Shown here one piece after another: positions 44,860 to 54,029 of a stretch of DNA of 64,000 nucleotides. Origin of the DNA: Alphaproteobacteria bacterium (GTDB lineage Bacteria; Pseudomonadota; Alphaproteobacteria; Sphingomonadales; Kordiimonadaceae); contig JAJFIU010000162.1 in the NCBI GenBank assembly GCA_021774695.1, forward strand, positions 1-64,000. Reading direction: 5' to 3'. The position numbers and the translations under genes are program-made. Each line of letters opens with the position of its first letter. The stretch's first letter is position 1. A model generated the notes under the pieces. The model ran no database searches and had not been told where the DNA came from. It worked only from the letters and a program-made list of their open reading frames with translations.

Positions 44860-46743
44860 TCAGGGTGTGTACCAGATCGGCGAGGTATACGCACGTTCCT
44901 GTTGCACAGGCGGCCCTTCTTTTGGCGGTTCAATTTGCAAAGCAACCGCATCAAGCAAGGAATGGCGTGCTGTCGGCATCTGCAAAACCCGAACATAATA
45001 AAAGGCGCGCTGATCCGCGTTGAAATCCGGGTCCTGCCAAACGGTCACCAATTCCGGTGCGCCGTCATCTGATGTTAGCTTACCCGTTGTGCGGTCAACC
45101 GTATCAGCAACCGGCGACAACCGCCCGTCAGTGCCAATGGTCCTGCCTTCGGACCAGGCGACATCATAGATTTTCTCGTGCGACAAACCGCTGGCATCAA
45201 CCCAGCCCTTGATAACCTGAACCCTGTCCAGGTTCGCACCAACCGGGTCTTTGACCGCCTGTATGACGAAGCTGGGCGCAGAGTTTCCGGCAGTGGATTT
45301 GATCAGATCACCGCCCATGGGAACGCCGTCGCGGTAGCCGATCTCGGCGATGTTGGTCAATCGCTCGTCAAGGCCGGAGAAATCCCAGCCGCCAAAGAAA
45401 CGCACTTTCATGCGCGGGCCGGTGGTGCCGTATACTTCTTTGCGTTTGAAAGCCGCAAAAATTGCATCGCGGTTATTATCCTCGGCCCACACAGCAGCAA
45501 GCCCTTGCGCTGCCATATTCCATCCAGTAACCGCCCGCTTTCCAATGCCAAAATTCACTTTGGTTTCCGGCGTGCTGTCACGGGCCATTTTGCCCCAAAA
45601 ATTATCTTCATCCGCCGAAGAAAGGCCACTATGGCTGTCGGTCGAGCCGATTACCCCAAATTTATAGGGGTTAACTCCCACTTTTGCCTCGGTTTCCAAC
45701 CCAGTTTTCAGCGCTGAACGGACAAAATCGGCTTTGCTCGGCGTATATTTATATCCGCCGTCGGTTTTCTGGATGTAAAAACTATATTGCTCAAAATCGG
45801 CGAACTCATCGTCAGGTGAAAGACTGGGGTGGGTTTCGGAATCGCCCTTAATTTGAGTGATTTCAGTAACTGGTTCCCAATGATTGCGGGTGCGCGCATA
45901 ATCAGCGGTTATCGGCACACCCTTCAGCGTAGTGTCCTGAAACATGTAGCCTTTTGATATATTGGAATTATGCGGAATCGCGATAAATTCAGCGCCGGTT
46001 TTCTCAGAGGTCTGATCCAGCCAAGCCCACAGGTCTTCTGGATACTGGCTATCATCGGACCCGTAGGGCTGATAGCGTTTGGACACCTCGCCGCCGTTCG
46101 GTGACATAACGATGCGGTGCAGATTTGCCCCTGTTGGGATCGAACTCCATTCCCAGCCAATAAAGCTGGTAAATTTCCCGGGATCATTATGCCGTTCGGC
46201 GGCGTCAATAATCTCGTCCCATGCTATTTTTTCCATGGCATTGGTATCGCCGAAGCTCCGCGGCGCTATCGGTCCGTTGGGGTCTGCTACCGGGTCACTG
46301 CCTGGGCTTTCAGCACTGCTGGGCAGCAAATCAAGAAAAACTTCTCCGGCTGTACCGTCCTCCAATTTGGAATTGAGGACCCGAATGGAGAACAACCTCT
46401 TGAGGCTGTCCCACCAGCCCATTTCGGGTAATTCAGGATCACCCAAATGTACCGCCCGGATCACACCCATCAGTTCGGCATGGTCGGCAACCACTAGAAA
46501 ATCCAGTGGCCGTTCCAATTGCACACGGGCGCGGTTATAGGGGTGGATGACAGGCTGGCCTTTGGCCCAGCGGTAGGCGGTGTCAGGGTCTGCGCTTTTG
46601 TTGCCGTTCATAAAGGCATCAAAGGAATATGATGTGTGTAGGTGAGTATCACCCCAATAGAGATTGGTCGGTTCATCCTGCGCCAACACTGCGTTACTGC
46701 TTAGTGCCAAAACACTGGCGACCGCGATTTTACTCAGTTTCAC
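44860..46743 (-). CDS. secreted DUF3604 protein
   Basis: A 627-aa protein with a signal peptide (about 1-21, cleavage after VLA). The PHP-like metal motifs of DUF3604 are visible: NLYWGDTHLHTSYSFDAF (His34, His36), VVADHAELMGV (Asp87, His88), IPHNSNISKGYMF and GSTDSHSGLSSADEDNFWGK. These suggest a metal-dependent hydrolase, with an unknown substrate. GTG 46743 is preceded by GAGGGG. It is the first gene of a tight operon with PpiC and HupE-like genes and is divergent from a PQQ dehydrogenase gene. Confidence 0.88.
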   Translation of the reverse strand: MKLSKIAVASVLALSSNAVLAQDEPTNLYWGDTHLHTSYSFDAFMNGNKSADPDTAYRWAKGQPVIHPYNRARVQLERPLDFLVVADHAELMGVIRAVHLGDPELPEMGWWDSLKRLFSIRVLNSKLEDGTAGEVFLDLLPSSAESPGSDPVADPNGPIAPRSFGDTNAMEKIAWDEIIDAAERHNDPGKFTSFIGWEWSSIPTGANLHRIVMSPNGGEVSKRYQPYGSDDSQYPEDLWAWLDQTSEKTGAEFIAIPHNSNISKGYMFQDTTLKGVPITADYARTRNHWEPVTEITQIKGDSETHPSLSPDDEFADFEQYSFYIQKTDGGYKYTPSKADFVRSALKTGLETEAKVGVNPYKFGVIGSTDSHSGLSSADEDNFWGKMARDSTPETKVNFGIGKRAVTGWNMAAQGLAAVWAEDNNRDAIFAAFKRKEVYGTTGPRMKVRFFGGWDFSGLDERLTNIAEIGYRDGVPMGGDLIKSTAGNSAPSFVIQAVKDPVGANLDRVQVIKGWVDASGLSHEKIYDVAWSEGRTIGTDGRLSPVADTVDRTTGKLTSDDGAPELVTVWQDPDFNADQRAFYYVRVLQMPTARHSLLDAVALQIEPPKEGPPVQQERAYTSPIWYTP

Positions 46744-46925
46744 CTAGTTTCCCCTCGTTAGCGAGACCCCCAAAGCAACTCGCAAGTTAATGAGGAACAT
46801 TAGTTCATCTTTACCCGCGCCAAGTCAAGTTTCAGCAGCAGATTTGAAGATTGCCAGCCAACCCTATTGGTCATTGACCATCTGCACGCTAGATTAGGTT
46901 GAAGGATAATAACGGGAGAGAACTG

Positions 46926-49079
46926 ATGCTGGTAAATTGGATCAAAATCGGGCTGACGACCGGATGCCTGCTGGCAGCGTCGGCGTGCAGTGATTCTGCA
47001 GACAACAATGAAGCGCCCGCTGCCGTCGGATTCGCTGAGGTCGACACCAAGCGAATTTTGGAAACCAGCCCCGGTGCTGAATGGCTGTCCCACAGTGGCG
47101 GCTACGATGAGCAGCGCCATTCCCCGCTCGCTCAAATAACCCGCGAAAACGTATCAAACCTGGGTGTTGCCTGGACCTATGATCTGGCAACCAACCGAGG
47201 CGTGGAAGCAACCCCCATTGTTGTTGACGGTGTTATGTATGTCACCTCTGCATGGTCGCTGGTATACGCCCTTGATGCCCGCACCGGTGCTGAATTGTGG
47301 GTTTACGACCCTGCAGTGGACAAGCGCGTGGCGGTTAACGCTTGCTGCGACGTGGTAAACCGCGGTGTCGGGGTATACGACGGAAAAATATTCGTCGGCG
47401 TTATCGACGGCCGACTTGAGGCACTGGATGCCAAAACCGGCGCGGTTATCTGGAGCACGGTCACGGTTGACCAATCGAAGCCTTACACCATCACCGGCGC
47501 GCCGCGTGTGGTTGACGGGCTGGTGCTAATCGGCAACGGCGGCGCAGAGCTGGGCGTGCGCGGCTATATATCCGCCTACAGCGCTGAAACCGGTAAGCTG
47601 GTGTGGCGTTTCTACACGGTGCCTAACCCTAACAAGGCGCCCGACGGCGCAGCATCCGATACAGCCTTCACATCTGTCGGCAACATCAGTTGGGGCGACG
47701 AGGGCGCATGGGTTACAGACGGCGGCGGCGGTACGGTTTGGGACAGCATCGTCTACGACCATGTGGGCGACCAGATCATCTTCGGCGTCGGTAATGGCTC
47801 GCCGTGGAACCGAACCATCCGCGATCCCGCTGGCGGCGATAACCTGTTCCTTTCATCCATCGTGGCAGTTGACATAAAAACCGGCACGTATAAATGGCAT
47901 TTCCAAACCACCCCCGGCGATAATTGGGATTACACCGCCACGCAGTCGATCATTTTGGCTAACCTGCCACTCGGCGAAAATGGCGCGCCGCGCCGCGTGG
48001 TTATGCAGGCACCCAAAAATGGTTTTTTCTATGTGCTGGATGCCGAGACCGGCGATTTTATTTCCGCCAAACCGTTCGGACCTCAAAACTGGGCGCAAGG
48101 CTTAGACAAAAACGGAAGACCGGTTGAAAACCCGGCCGCTCGGTACGGCAAAGCCTCGTTTACCCAGTTGCCCGGCGCAATGGGCGCGCACAATTGGCAC
48201 CCAATGGCCTATAATCCAGCACTTGGGCTGGCCTACATCCCGGCCCAGGAAATTCCACAAGCATACGCACTTGATCCGCTATGGAAATCCAATCCGTCAA
48301 AATGGAATACAGGCACTGACGCATCGGTTGACCTGATGGTCGACTTGCCGCCCGGCATGATTAAATTTCTGCGCTCCACGCTCAAAGGTAGGCTGCTGGC
48401 GTGGGACCCGGTGAAACAGGAAGCCCGCTGGAGTGTTGAACACGAAAACGCCTGGAACGGCGGCGTGCTTTCAACCGCTGGCGGCCTGGTGTTCCAAGGC
48501 AAAATTAACGGCGAATTCGCCGCTTACAATGCCGAAAACGGCTCGAAACTATGGAGCGAAGACCTCAAGTCCGGCGGCGCTTCTGGCCCGGCAACATTTG
48601 AAATCGACGGTGAGCAGTATGTTACCATCACAACGGGATGGGGATCTGGCTATGCCCTGTTTGCCGGTTTCGCCTACGACGAAAAAGTTGTCCCAACCAT
48701 CGGCAAAGTGGTCACCTTCAAACTTGGCGGTACAGCACGAATAGCAGACCCCGAATTGGCCTATATTGAACGCACAGTAAAAACTGAACGCTTCGGCACA
48801 GCGGAACAGTTGCAGCTAGGATTGGTCCAATATGCGCGCAATTGCAGTGTATGCCACGGACCAGTTGCTATTAGCAGCGGCGTGCTACCAGACCTACGAT
48901 GGTCTGCCTATGGCGGCGACGGTGACGCCTGGCAGGCGGTGGTGGGCGAAGGCGTGCTCGCCGACGCTGGGATGGTCTCCTTCAGTGCGTTTTTGTCTGC
49001 CGAGGAGATTGAGGCAATCCGCGCTTATGTTGTTGCGCAGGCCCACAATAGCCTTGCCGAAGAAGCCCCAAAAAACTAA
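46926..49079 (+). CDS. PQQ-dependent alcohol dehydrogenase with C-terminal cytochrome c
   Basis: A 717-aa quinohaemoprotein of the methanol/ethanol dehydrogenase family. A lipoprotein-type signal (LLAASAC, Cys21) precedes an eight-bladed PQQ propeller with the adjacent-Cys motif VNACCDVV and catalytic GDNWDYTATQ. A C-terminal cytochrome c domain follows with CSVCH. Thr stands two residues after the catalytic Asp, where lanthanide-type enzymes have Asp, so a calcium-type site is predicted. It oxidises alcohols in the periplasm and passes electrons to a haem chain. No PQQ biosynthesis gene is in the window. The ATG at 46926 follows GGGAGAG. Confidence 0.92.
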   Translation: MLVNWIKIGLTTGCLLAASACSDSADNNEAPAAVGFAEVDTKRILETSPGAEWLSHSGGYDEQRHSPLAQITRENVSNLGVAWTYDLATNRGVEATPIVVDGVMYVTSAWSLVYALDARTGAELWVYDPAVDKRVAVNACCDVVNRGVGVYDGKIFVGVIDGRLEALDAKTGAVIWSTVTVDQSKPYTITGAPRVVDGLVLIGNGGAELGVRGYISAYSAETGKLVWRFYTVPNPNKAPDGAASDTAFTSVGNISWGDEGAWVTDGGGGTVWDSIVYDHVGDQIIFGVGNGSPWNRTIRDPAGGDNLFLSSIVAVDIKTGTYKWHFQTTPGDNWDYTATQSIILANLPLGENGAPRRVVMQAPKNGFFYVLDAETGDFISAKPFGPQNWAQGLDKNGRPVENPAARYGKASFTQLPGAMGAHNWHPMAYNPALGLAYIPAQEIPQAYALDPLWKSNPSKWNTGTDASVDLMVDLPPGMIKFLRSTLKGRLLAWDPVKQEARWSVEHENAWNGGVLSTAGGLVFQGKINGEFAAYNAENGSKLWSEDLKSGGASGPATFEIDGEQYVTITTGWGSGYALFAGFAYDEKVVPTIGKVVTFKLGGTARIADPELAYIERTVKTERFGTAEQLQLGLVQYARNCSVCHGPVAISSGVLPDLRWSAYGGDGDAWQAVVGEGVLADAGMVSFSAFLSAEEIEAIRAYVVAQAHNSLAEEAPKN

Positions 49080-49082
49080 GCG

Positions 49083-50447
49083 TCAAATCAGTAGATGCCC
49101 AGCGATGAGGAATATCGGGAACAGGATCACCGTTCTGAGCGCAAATATTTTCAGCAGGTCAATGAGGCTTAGCGGCAGGTGCGACCGCAGGATCAGCACG
49201 CCCACTTCAGACATGTAAATGAGCTGCGATACCGACAAGCCTGCAAGGATGAAGCGCATGCGTTCGTCTTCAATGCCCGACGCGACGACCGCAGGCGTGA
49301 ATTGTTCAAGAAACCCAACCAGCAAGCCGGGTGCAACAAGCCGAGCCTCTGGCAGGGCCATCCAGTCCAGAACCACATAGACCGGCCACGCAATAATATC
49401 GAATACGCTGGTATGAAAAACCAGAACACTGGTGATGGTGGCAATGGCGAGCGACGGCCCGATGACCTTGGCCAGAGTGGTCAGTCCAGCAATGGCCCCT
49501 CCCAGAAACAAATTGGGAATGTTAGGCGCGTTCTCGGCACGCTTAACTGCCTGACTAATAGCCCAGTTGAAAAGCGAAACGTCACCTTCGCGCTCTTCAT
49601 GGATTTGCTTGCCCACCGGCGCGTAATAAGTATCGGCGATCATCCGCAGCGGCTTGAGGCGGACCATAATCGCGGCGGAAATCAGGCATGCACCAATCAC
49701 CGTCAGGTACCAGGTGAAAAACATATGATCGAGTTTGGCAGTTGCCGCAATCACCAGACTGAAAGGCAACGATACAATAGAGAAATTTGTCGCCACCGAG
49801 GCGGCTTCCCGCGCAGTGTAGCGGCCATCATCATATTGCTTGAGCGTGATCAGCAAACCCACGGACGCCGCCACCACCAACGACGATGTAGCATCGATCG
49901 CCGCCCTGCCCGGCAAGGTGAACAGCTTCTCAAATGGCCTGCGCAGCAAGGTGCCTGTAAATTCAAGAAAACCAAAATCTGTCAGGAAGGGCAAAAACAA
50001 ACAGGCGACCAAAACTGTAAAAAACAGGCCAGGCCCAATAACGGCAAAAACAATACCGCCCGTGTCCGCAGCCAAGACAACCGCAGGACCGGCCTCAAAA
50101 TAAACCATCAAACCAATGAAAGCCCCGAGCAGCCGCATCAAAAACCAGCCAGGTGTTGTGTCAAACATGGCAAACAATAGCGGCTTGCTATCTTCCCAAT
50201 CAGGTTTGCGAACAAGAAAATAGCCCGCACCAACAACCGTGACGCACACAAAGCCGACAAGAATATCCAGCAATATTGCCTCGAACGGCGCGCGCACGAA
50301 ACCCATGATCACGCCCATGACGATAGTGCTATTGCCGTCCACCGTTACCGGTGTGAGAAAAATAAAAATACCAACCAGCGACGGCAATATAAATTTGGCC
50401 AGACCCAACGCGCTGATGGGCTGTTCCGTAGGTTGATCTTCGCTCAT
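49083..50447 (-). CDS. YjiH-family nucleoside-recognition-domain membrane protein
   Basis: A 454-aa multi-span protein of the YjiH/Gate-domain group: PSLVGIFIFLTPVTVDGNSTIVMG, GFLEFTGTLLRRPFEKLFTLPGRAAID and QFTPAVVASGIEDERMRFILAGLS. Related proteins are thought to transport nucleosides or other solutes; the substrate is unknown. I start at MSEDQPTEQP, where GGGGAC precedes the ATG. It converges with the PQQ dehydrogenase gene. A long frame antisense to it is basic and Gln/Arg-rich and is not a gene. Confidence 0.83.
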   Translation of the reverse strand: MSEDQPTEQPISALGLAKFILPSLVGIFIFLTPVTVDGNSTIVMGVIMGFVRAPFEAILLDILVGFVCVTVVGAGYFLVRKPDWEDSKPLLFAMFDTTPGWFLMRLLGAFIGLMVYFEAGPAVVLAADTGGIVFAVIGPGLFFTVLVACLFLPFLTDFGFLEFTGTLLRRPFEKLFTLPGRAAIDATSSLVVAASVGLLITLKQYDDGRYTAREAASVATNFSIVSLPFSLVIAATAKLDHMFFTWYLTVIGACLISAAIMVRLKPLRMIADTYYAPVGKQIHEEREGDVSLFNWAISQAVKRAENAPNIPNLFLGGAIAGLTTLAKVIGPSLAIATITSVLVFHTSVFDIIAWPVYVVLDWMALPEARLVAPGLLVGFLEQFTPAVVASGIEDERMRFILAGLSVSQLIYMSEVGVLILRSHLPLSLIDLLKIFALRTVILFPIFLIAGHLLI

Positions 50448-50465
50448 ACTGTCCCCGTTTCTAAC

Positions 50466-50486
50466 TACTGCTCGTATCAAGCAGTA
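50466..50486. promoter_or_regulatory. inverted repeat upstream of the YjiH-family gene
   Basis: TACTGCT and AGCAGTA form perfect 7-bp arms around a 7-nt centre, about 19 bp upstream of the YjiH-family ATG. The position suits a repressor operator; the regulator is unknown. Confidence 0.35.
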
Positions 50487-50555
50487 TGCCGTCTCCCCAA
50501 AACGACGCTAGCAGTGACACGGCGATAGAACAAGCCGGGCTAAACAAAGCACGGC

Positions 50556-50575
50556 AAAACAAGTCGACTTGTTTT
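50556..50575. terminator. 20-bp palindrome after hslO, probable terminator
   Basis: AAAACAAGT-CG-ACTTGTTTT is a perfect palindrome about 20 bp beyond the hslO stop. With a TCGA loop the stem is AT-rich and is followed by a short T-run on the minus strand, so it may be a weak terminator for argD-argF-hslO. Confidence 0.4.
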
Positions 50576-50594
50576 TAGGTTAACGGCAGTGCAG

Positions 50595-51560
50595 TTACCC
50601 GGCAACGCTGACAACATCGTCCAACGTGAACTCATAGGTCGCGTTGCAGAACTGGCAATTCACATCAATGATGCCGTCCTTAACCATATCTTCCAGTTCT
50701 TCTTTCCCGAACTGGCCGAGCACACCTTGCAATCGCTTGCGCGAACACCGACAGGCGTGAACAAGGCGCGCCGAATCAAAAACCCGAACCCCGTCTTCAT
50801 TGTAAAGCCGGTACAAAACCGTATCCAGATCCAATTGCGGGTCTAAAAGTTCATCTGCCTTAACGCTGTGCATCAACAGGCTGGCCCGGTCCCAGTGTTC
50901 CTGGGTCGCGCGGTCAAGAAGCCGCTCCTGCCCTTCTTCGCCTCGTGCCAGATGCTGCACCATAATACCGCCTGCGCGCCAATGGCCGGTCACGTCGTTT
51001 TTTGCACATACCAAACGAAGTTCGGTCGGCGTTTGCTCTGAATTCATGAAATAATTTCGGGCAACATCCGCAACATTGTCGCCGGTCAGGTCAACAATAC
51101 CCTGATAGCGCTCCATATCATCACCCTGGTCGATGGTCAGCGCCAAATAGCCCGACTTCGAGCCAATCAAACCTTTAAAACTGGGATTTTTGCCGTAGGT
51201 GGACAGTTTCGCTTGATCAATATCAGTGTATCCCCGCAAACGTCCCACACCGTCGTCGCGCCGCTCATAGTCCGCGACCATCATGGGAACCGCGCCGCTT
51301 GATTTCGTCTGCACAGTAACGATGCCGTTAAATTTCATGATCGAACCCAGCATACCGGTAAGCGTCAGAAGTTCGCCGAGAATACGCGCAACCGGGTCCG
51401 GGTAACTATGCGCCCGCAGTATCTGGTCAACCACGGTACCCAGCCGCACAGCGCGGCCGCGCACATCCATACCTTCAATTTGAAAGGGGCGTACTTCGTT
51501 GTCGCGGCTGCCGTCGGGGTCGGCGACAACAATCGGCGTTGTGTGGTCTGTATCAGTCAT
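50595..51560 (-). CDS. hslO: redox-regulated chaperone Hsp33
   Basis: A 321-aa Hsp33. The N-terminal domain (FQIEGMDVRGRAVRLGTVVDQILRAH) and the C-terminal zinc/redox switch with CRCSRKRL and CQFCNATYEF (CxC and CxxC) are clear. Oxidation of the four cysteines releases zinc and activates holdase function under oxidative heat stress. The start at MTDTDHTTP avoids a long overlap with argF. It lies 22 bp downstream of argF on the same strand, an order often seen in alphaproteobacteria. Confidence 0.93.
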   Translation of the reverse strand: MTDTDHTTPIVVADPDGSRDNEVRPFQIEGMDVRGRAVRLGTVVDQILRAHSYPDPVARILGELLTLTGMLGSIMKFNGIVTVQTKSSGAVPMMVADYERRDDGVGRLRGYTDIDQAKLSTYGKNPSFKGLIGSKSGYLALTIDQGDDMERYQGIVDLTGDNVADVARNYFMNSEQTPTELRLVCAKNDVTGHWRAGGIMVQHLARGEEGQERLLDRATQEHWDRASLLMHSVKADELLDPQLDLDTVLYRLYNEDGVRVFDSARLVHACRCSRKRLQGVLGQFGKEELEDMVKDGIIDVNCQFCNATYEFTLDDVVSVAG

Positions 51561-51582
51561 TTTTTCTGCTATTATTTGAAGT

Positions 51583-52524
51583 TTAAATTTTGCCGAGGCA
51601 CCAGGCCAATATGGCCTTCTGTGCGTGCAACCGGTTTTCAGCCTCGTCCCATACAGCTGATTGCGGCCCATCGATGACGCTGGTTGCCACTTCCTCGCCG
51701 CGATGGGCAGGAAGACAGTGCAAAAACACGGCATCTGCAGATGCTTTTTTCATTAACTCTTCTGTCACTTGAAAAGGTTTGAAGGCGTTCATTCGCACAT
51801 CGCCGCCGCCGTCGCCCATAGACACCCATGTGTCGGTAATAACAGCGTCGGCACCCGCTACAGCCTCAATGGGGTCACTGCCAACGGTAATATCCCCGCC
51901 CTCAGCTTTCGCCCACGCAACAGCATCGGCTGATGGCATATATCCCTCGGGGCACGCCAGAGTCAGTGAAAAATCAAACCGTGTTGCCGCTTCGATCAAC
52001 GACGTTGCAACATTGTTACCGTCACCGACCCAGGCAACCTTGCGTCCCTGCATTGGACCAATACGCTCCTCAAGCGTCAACATATCTGCCATCAGTTGGC
52101 AAGGATGAGACCGATCAGTTAGCGCATTGATAACCGGCACGGTCCCGGCTTTTGCCAGCTCCACCAGCGTTGCATGATCGTTGGCGCGCACCATCACTGC
52201 ATCAACATACCGGCTGATAACCCGCGCTGTATCGGCCACGCTTTCGCCGCGCCCAAGTTGCATAGCGGCACCCTGTAGCACCACACTGCTACCGCCCAGC
52301 TGGTGCATTGCCATTTCAAAACTAATGCGGGTGCGGGTGGAGGACTTTTCAAATATCATCGCCAACGTATGGCCGGCAAGCGGCGCACCTTCATCCAGCG
52401 CGCCTTTGGGCAACCCAGCGCGCGCCGTCTTCCAAACCTTGGCCGTATCCAGAATGTGCCGCAGCACTTCTGAGGGCAGGTCCTTCAGGTCCAAAAAATG
52501 ACTACTCGGCGCGGCGGTTTTCAT
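51583..52524 (-). CDS. argF: ornithine carbamoyltransferase
   Basis: A 313-aa enzyme with the carbamoyl-phosphate motif [20 protein letters not shown], the HPCQ motif in [13 protein letters not shown], ornithine-site [10 protein letters not shown] and the catalytic [11 protein letters not shown]. It transfers the carbamoyl group to ornithine in arginine synthesis. ATG 52524 is preceded by GGAAG; the TTG nine codons upstream is less likely. The gene follows argD, and a 23-bp tandem duplication lies in the short gap between them. Confidence 0.95.
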   Translation of the reverse strand: MKTAAPSSHFLDLKDLPSEVLRHILDTAKVWKTARAGLPKGALDEGAPLAGHTLAMIFEKSSTRTRISFEMAMHQLGGSSVVLQGAAMQLGRGESVADTARVISRYVDAVMVRANDHATLVELAKAGTVPVINALTDRSHPCQLMADMLTLEERIGPMQGRKVAWVGDGNNVATSLIEAATRFDFSLTLACPEGYMPSADAVAWAKAEGGDITVGSDPIEAVAGADAVITDTWVSMGDGGGDVRMNAFKPFQVTEELMKKASADAVFLHCLPAHRGEEVATSVIDGPQSAVWDEAENRLHAQKAILAWCLGKI

Positions 52525-52551
52525 GCACGGCTTCCAGTGTTTTGGTTTCAA

Positions 52552-52597
52552 CCAGCTATTTTTTGCTGCGAAACCCAGCTATTTTTTGCTGCGAAAC
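52552..52597. repeat. perfect 23-bp tandem duplication at the argD stop
   Basis: A 23-bp unit beginning CCAGCTATTTTTTGCTG occurs twice head to tail without a mismatch. The copy nearer argD carries the last codons (RSKK) and the stop codon; the second copy lies in the argD-argF gap. The unit is not a multiple of three, so it probably arose by slippage. Confidence 0.9.
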
Positions 52598-53760
52598 GAC
52601 GTCAAAGATGCATCCAGATGATTGATCGCTTCTTCGATGTGGCTTTCATCCAGAATAAGCGGTGGCAACATACGAACAACCATGTCGCCGGCAACCGCCG
52701 GGATCATGCCGCGCCCGATAAGGTCAACCACAATATCACGCGTTGGAATATCAGGCACCCGGATACCAGCCATCAGACCCTTGCCGCGCACTTCGCTGAT
52801 CAGGTCGCCGTGGCGTTGCTGCAACGCTGCAAGGCGGCCATGAAGCATGTCACCCATTTCAATGACATGGTTGAGAAACCCAGGCGCAAGCATCTCATCC
52901 AAAACAGCATTACCCACCGCCATCGCCAGCGGATTGCCGCCGTATGTAGATCCGTGCGTGCCAACAATCATGCCTGATGCTGCGTCTTCCGTCGCCAGAC
53001 ACGCACCCAGCGGAAAGCCGCCGCCGATGCCTTTAGCTGCGGTGATAATGTCCGGCTCAATACCCGACCATTCGTAGGCAAATAATTTACCGGTGCGCCC
53101 CATGCCACACTGAATTTCGTCAACCACCAGCAGCAAACCGTTATCGTCGCAGATTGCGCGCAGCGCCTGCATGGTCTCTACCGGAATCGGCCGAATGCCG
53201 CCTTCGCCTTGTACCGGTTCAACCATGATACCACCGGTATTGGGGCCGATTGCCGCTTTTACGGCTTCAATGTCATTGAAGGGCACAACATCGAAACCCT
53301 CAGGAAGCGGCTCAAAACCTTTGGTCAATTTTTCCTGACCCGCAGCGGCGATCCCCGCCAGCGTACGGCCATGAAATGCCGACGCCATTGTGATGATGCG
53401 GTAGCGACCTTTTTGGCCTTTATCATGGTGATATTTACGCACCATCTTGATCGCACATTCGATTGCTTCGGCGCCGGAATTACCAAAGAAAACCGTGTCG
53501 GCGGCGCAGGCGTCTGTCAGCCTTTTAGCAAGCCGTTCGCCTTCAGGAATAGTGAAGCCATTGGCTGTATGCCAAAGTTTGGCGCCTTGCTCCTGTAGTG
53601 CCTTCACCAGTGCCGGGTGGCTGTGCCCGAGGCACATAACGCCGATGCCCGCGTAGAAATCCAGATATTTTTTGCCGTCAGTATCATACAGATACATGCC
53701 CTCACCGCGTTCAAACGCGATCGGATTGCGGGCATAAGTTGGCATCAATGGTGTAATCAA
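52579..53760 (-). CDS. argD: acetylornithine aminotransferase
   Basis: A 393-aa class III PLP aminotransferase: NSGAEAIECAIKMVRKYHHDKG, MVEPVQGEGGIRP, VVDEIQCGMGRTGKLFAYE and the PLP lysine in TAAKGIGGGFPLGA. It acts in arginine synthesis and often also in lysine (diaminopimelate) synthesis. The frame begins with TTG (MITPLMPTYARN) preceded by GGGAGAAGG; an ATG five codons on is the alternative. It is followed by argF and hslO on the same strand. Confidence 0.93.
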   Translation of the reverse strand: MITPLMPTYARNPIAFERGEGMYLYDTDGKKYLDFYAGIGVMCLGHSHPALVKALQEQGAKLWHTANGFTIPEGERLAKRLTDACAADTVFFGNSGAEAIECAIKMVRKYHHDKGQKGRYRIITMASAFHGRTLAGIAAAGQEKLTKGFEPLPEGFDVVPFNDIEAVKAAIGPNTGGIMVEPVQGEGGIRPIPVETMQALRAICDDNGLLLVVDEIQCGMGRTGKLFAYEWSGIEPDIITAAKGIGGGFPLGACLATEDAASGMIVGTHGSTYGGNPLAMAVGNAVLDEMLAPGFLNHVIEMGDMLHGRLAALQQRHGDLISEVRGKGLMAGIRVPDIPTRDIVVDLIGRGMIPAVAGDMVVRMLPPLILDESHIEEAINHLDASLTSFRSKK

Positions 53761-53934
53761 GGTCCTTCTCCCTTAAAAAGGTCCCAAACTCTATAATAGA
53801 ATCGGGCTCAATCGCCACACAGGTGTGAATTTAAAAAAACGTCCGTCAAACGTGAGAGCCGACACACAGGTTGGTACCGGCTGGTCAAGCGGTCAAGATG
53901 CCTGCGGCCCTGCCGGTTGTCAATGCTAGCGAAC

Positions 53935-54027
53935 CTATATTTTCTGCGGCCTGAAGTAAGGTTTACTCTGGTGCTTCACCGGCAGTTGCACACCGCCGAT
54001 ACGGCGGTTCAATACGCCGAAATTCAC
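53935..54027 (-). CDS. possible 30-aa basic leaderless microprotein
   Basis: A 30-codon frame starts at a GTG 2 bp after the ABC-2 permease stop, with AAGG about 7 nt ahead. The product is basic and ends PVKHQSKPYFRPQKI; I do not recognise it. A perfect hairpin (ACCGCCG-ATA-CGGCGGT) lies within it. The rest of the 269-bp gap up to argD holds nothing else I can support. It may be a real coupled small protein or chance. Confidence 0.25.
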   Translation of the reverse strand: MNFGVLNRRIGGVQLPVKHQSKPYFRPQKI

Positions 54028-54029
54028 CG

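Noticed and set aside
49179-50180. 333-codon open frame on the plus strand
   Set aside because: It is antisense to the YjiH-family gene, its product is Gln/Arg/Asn-rich with no recognisable fold, and it has no good ribosome-binding site.
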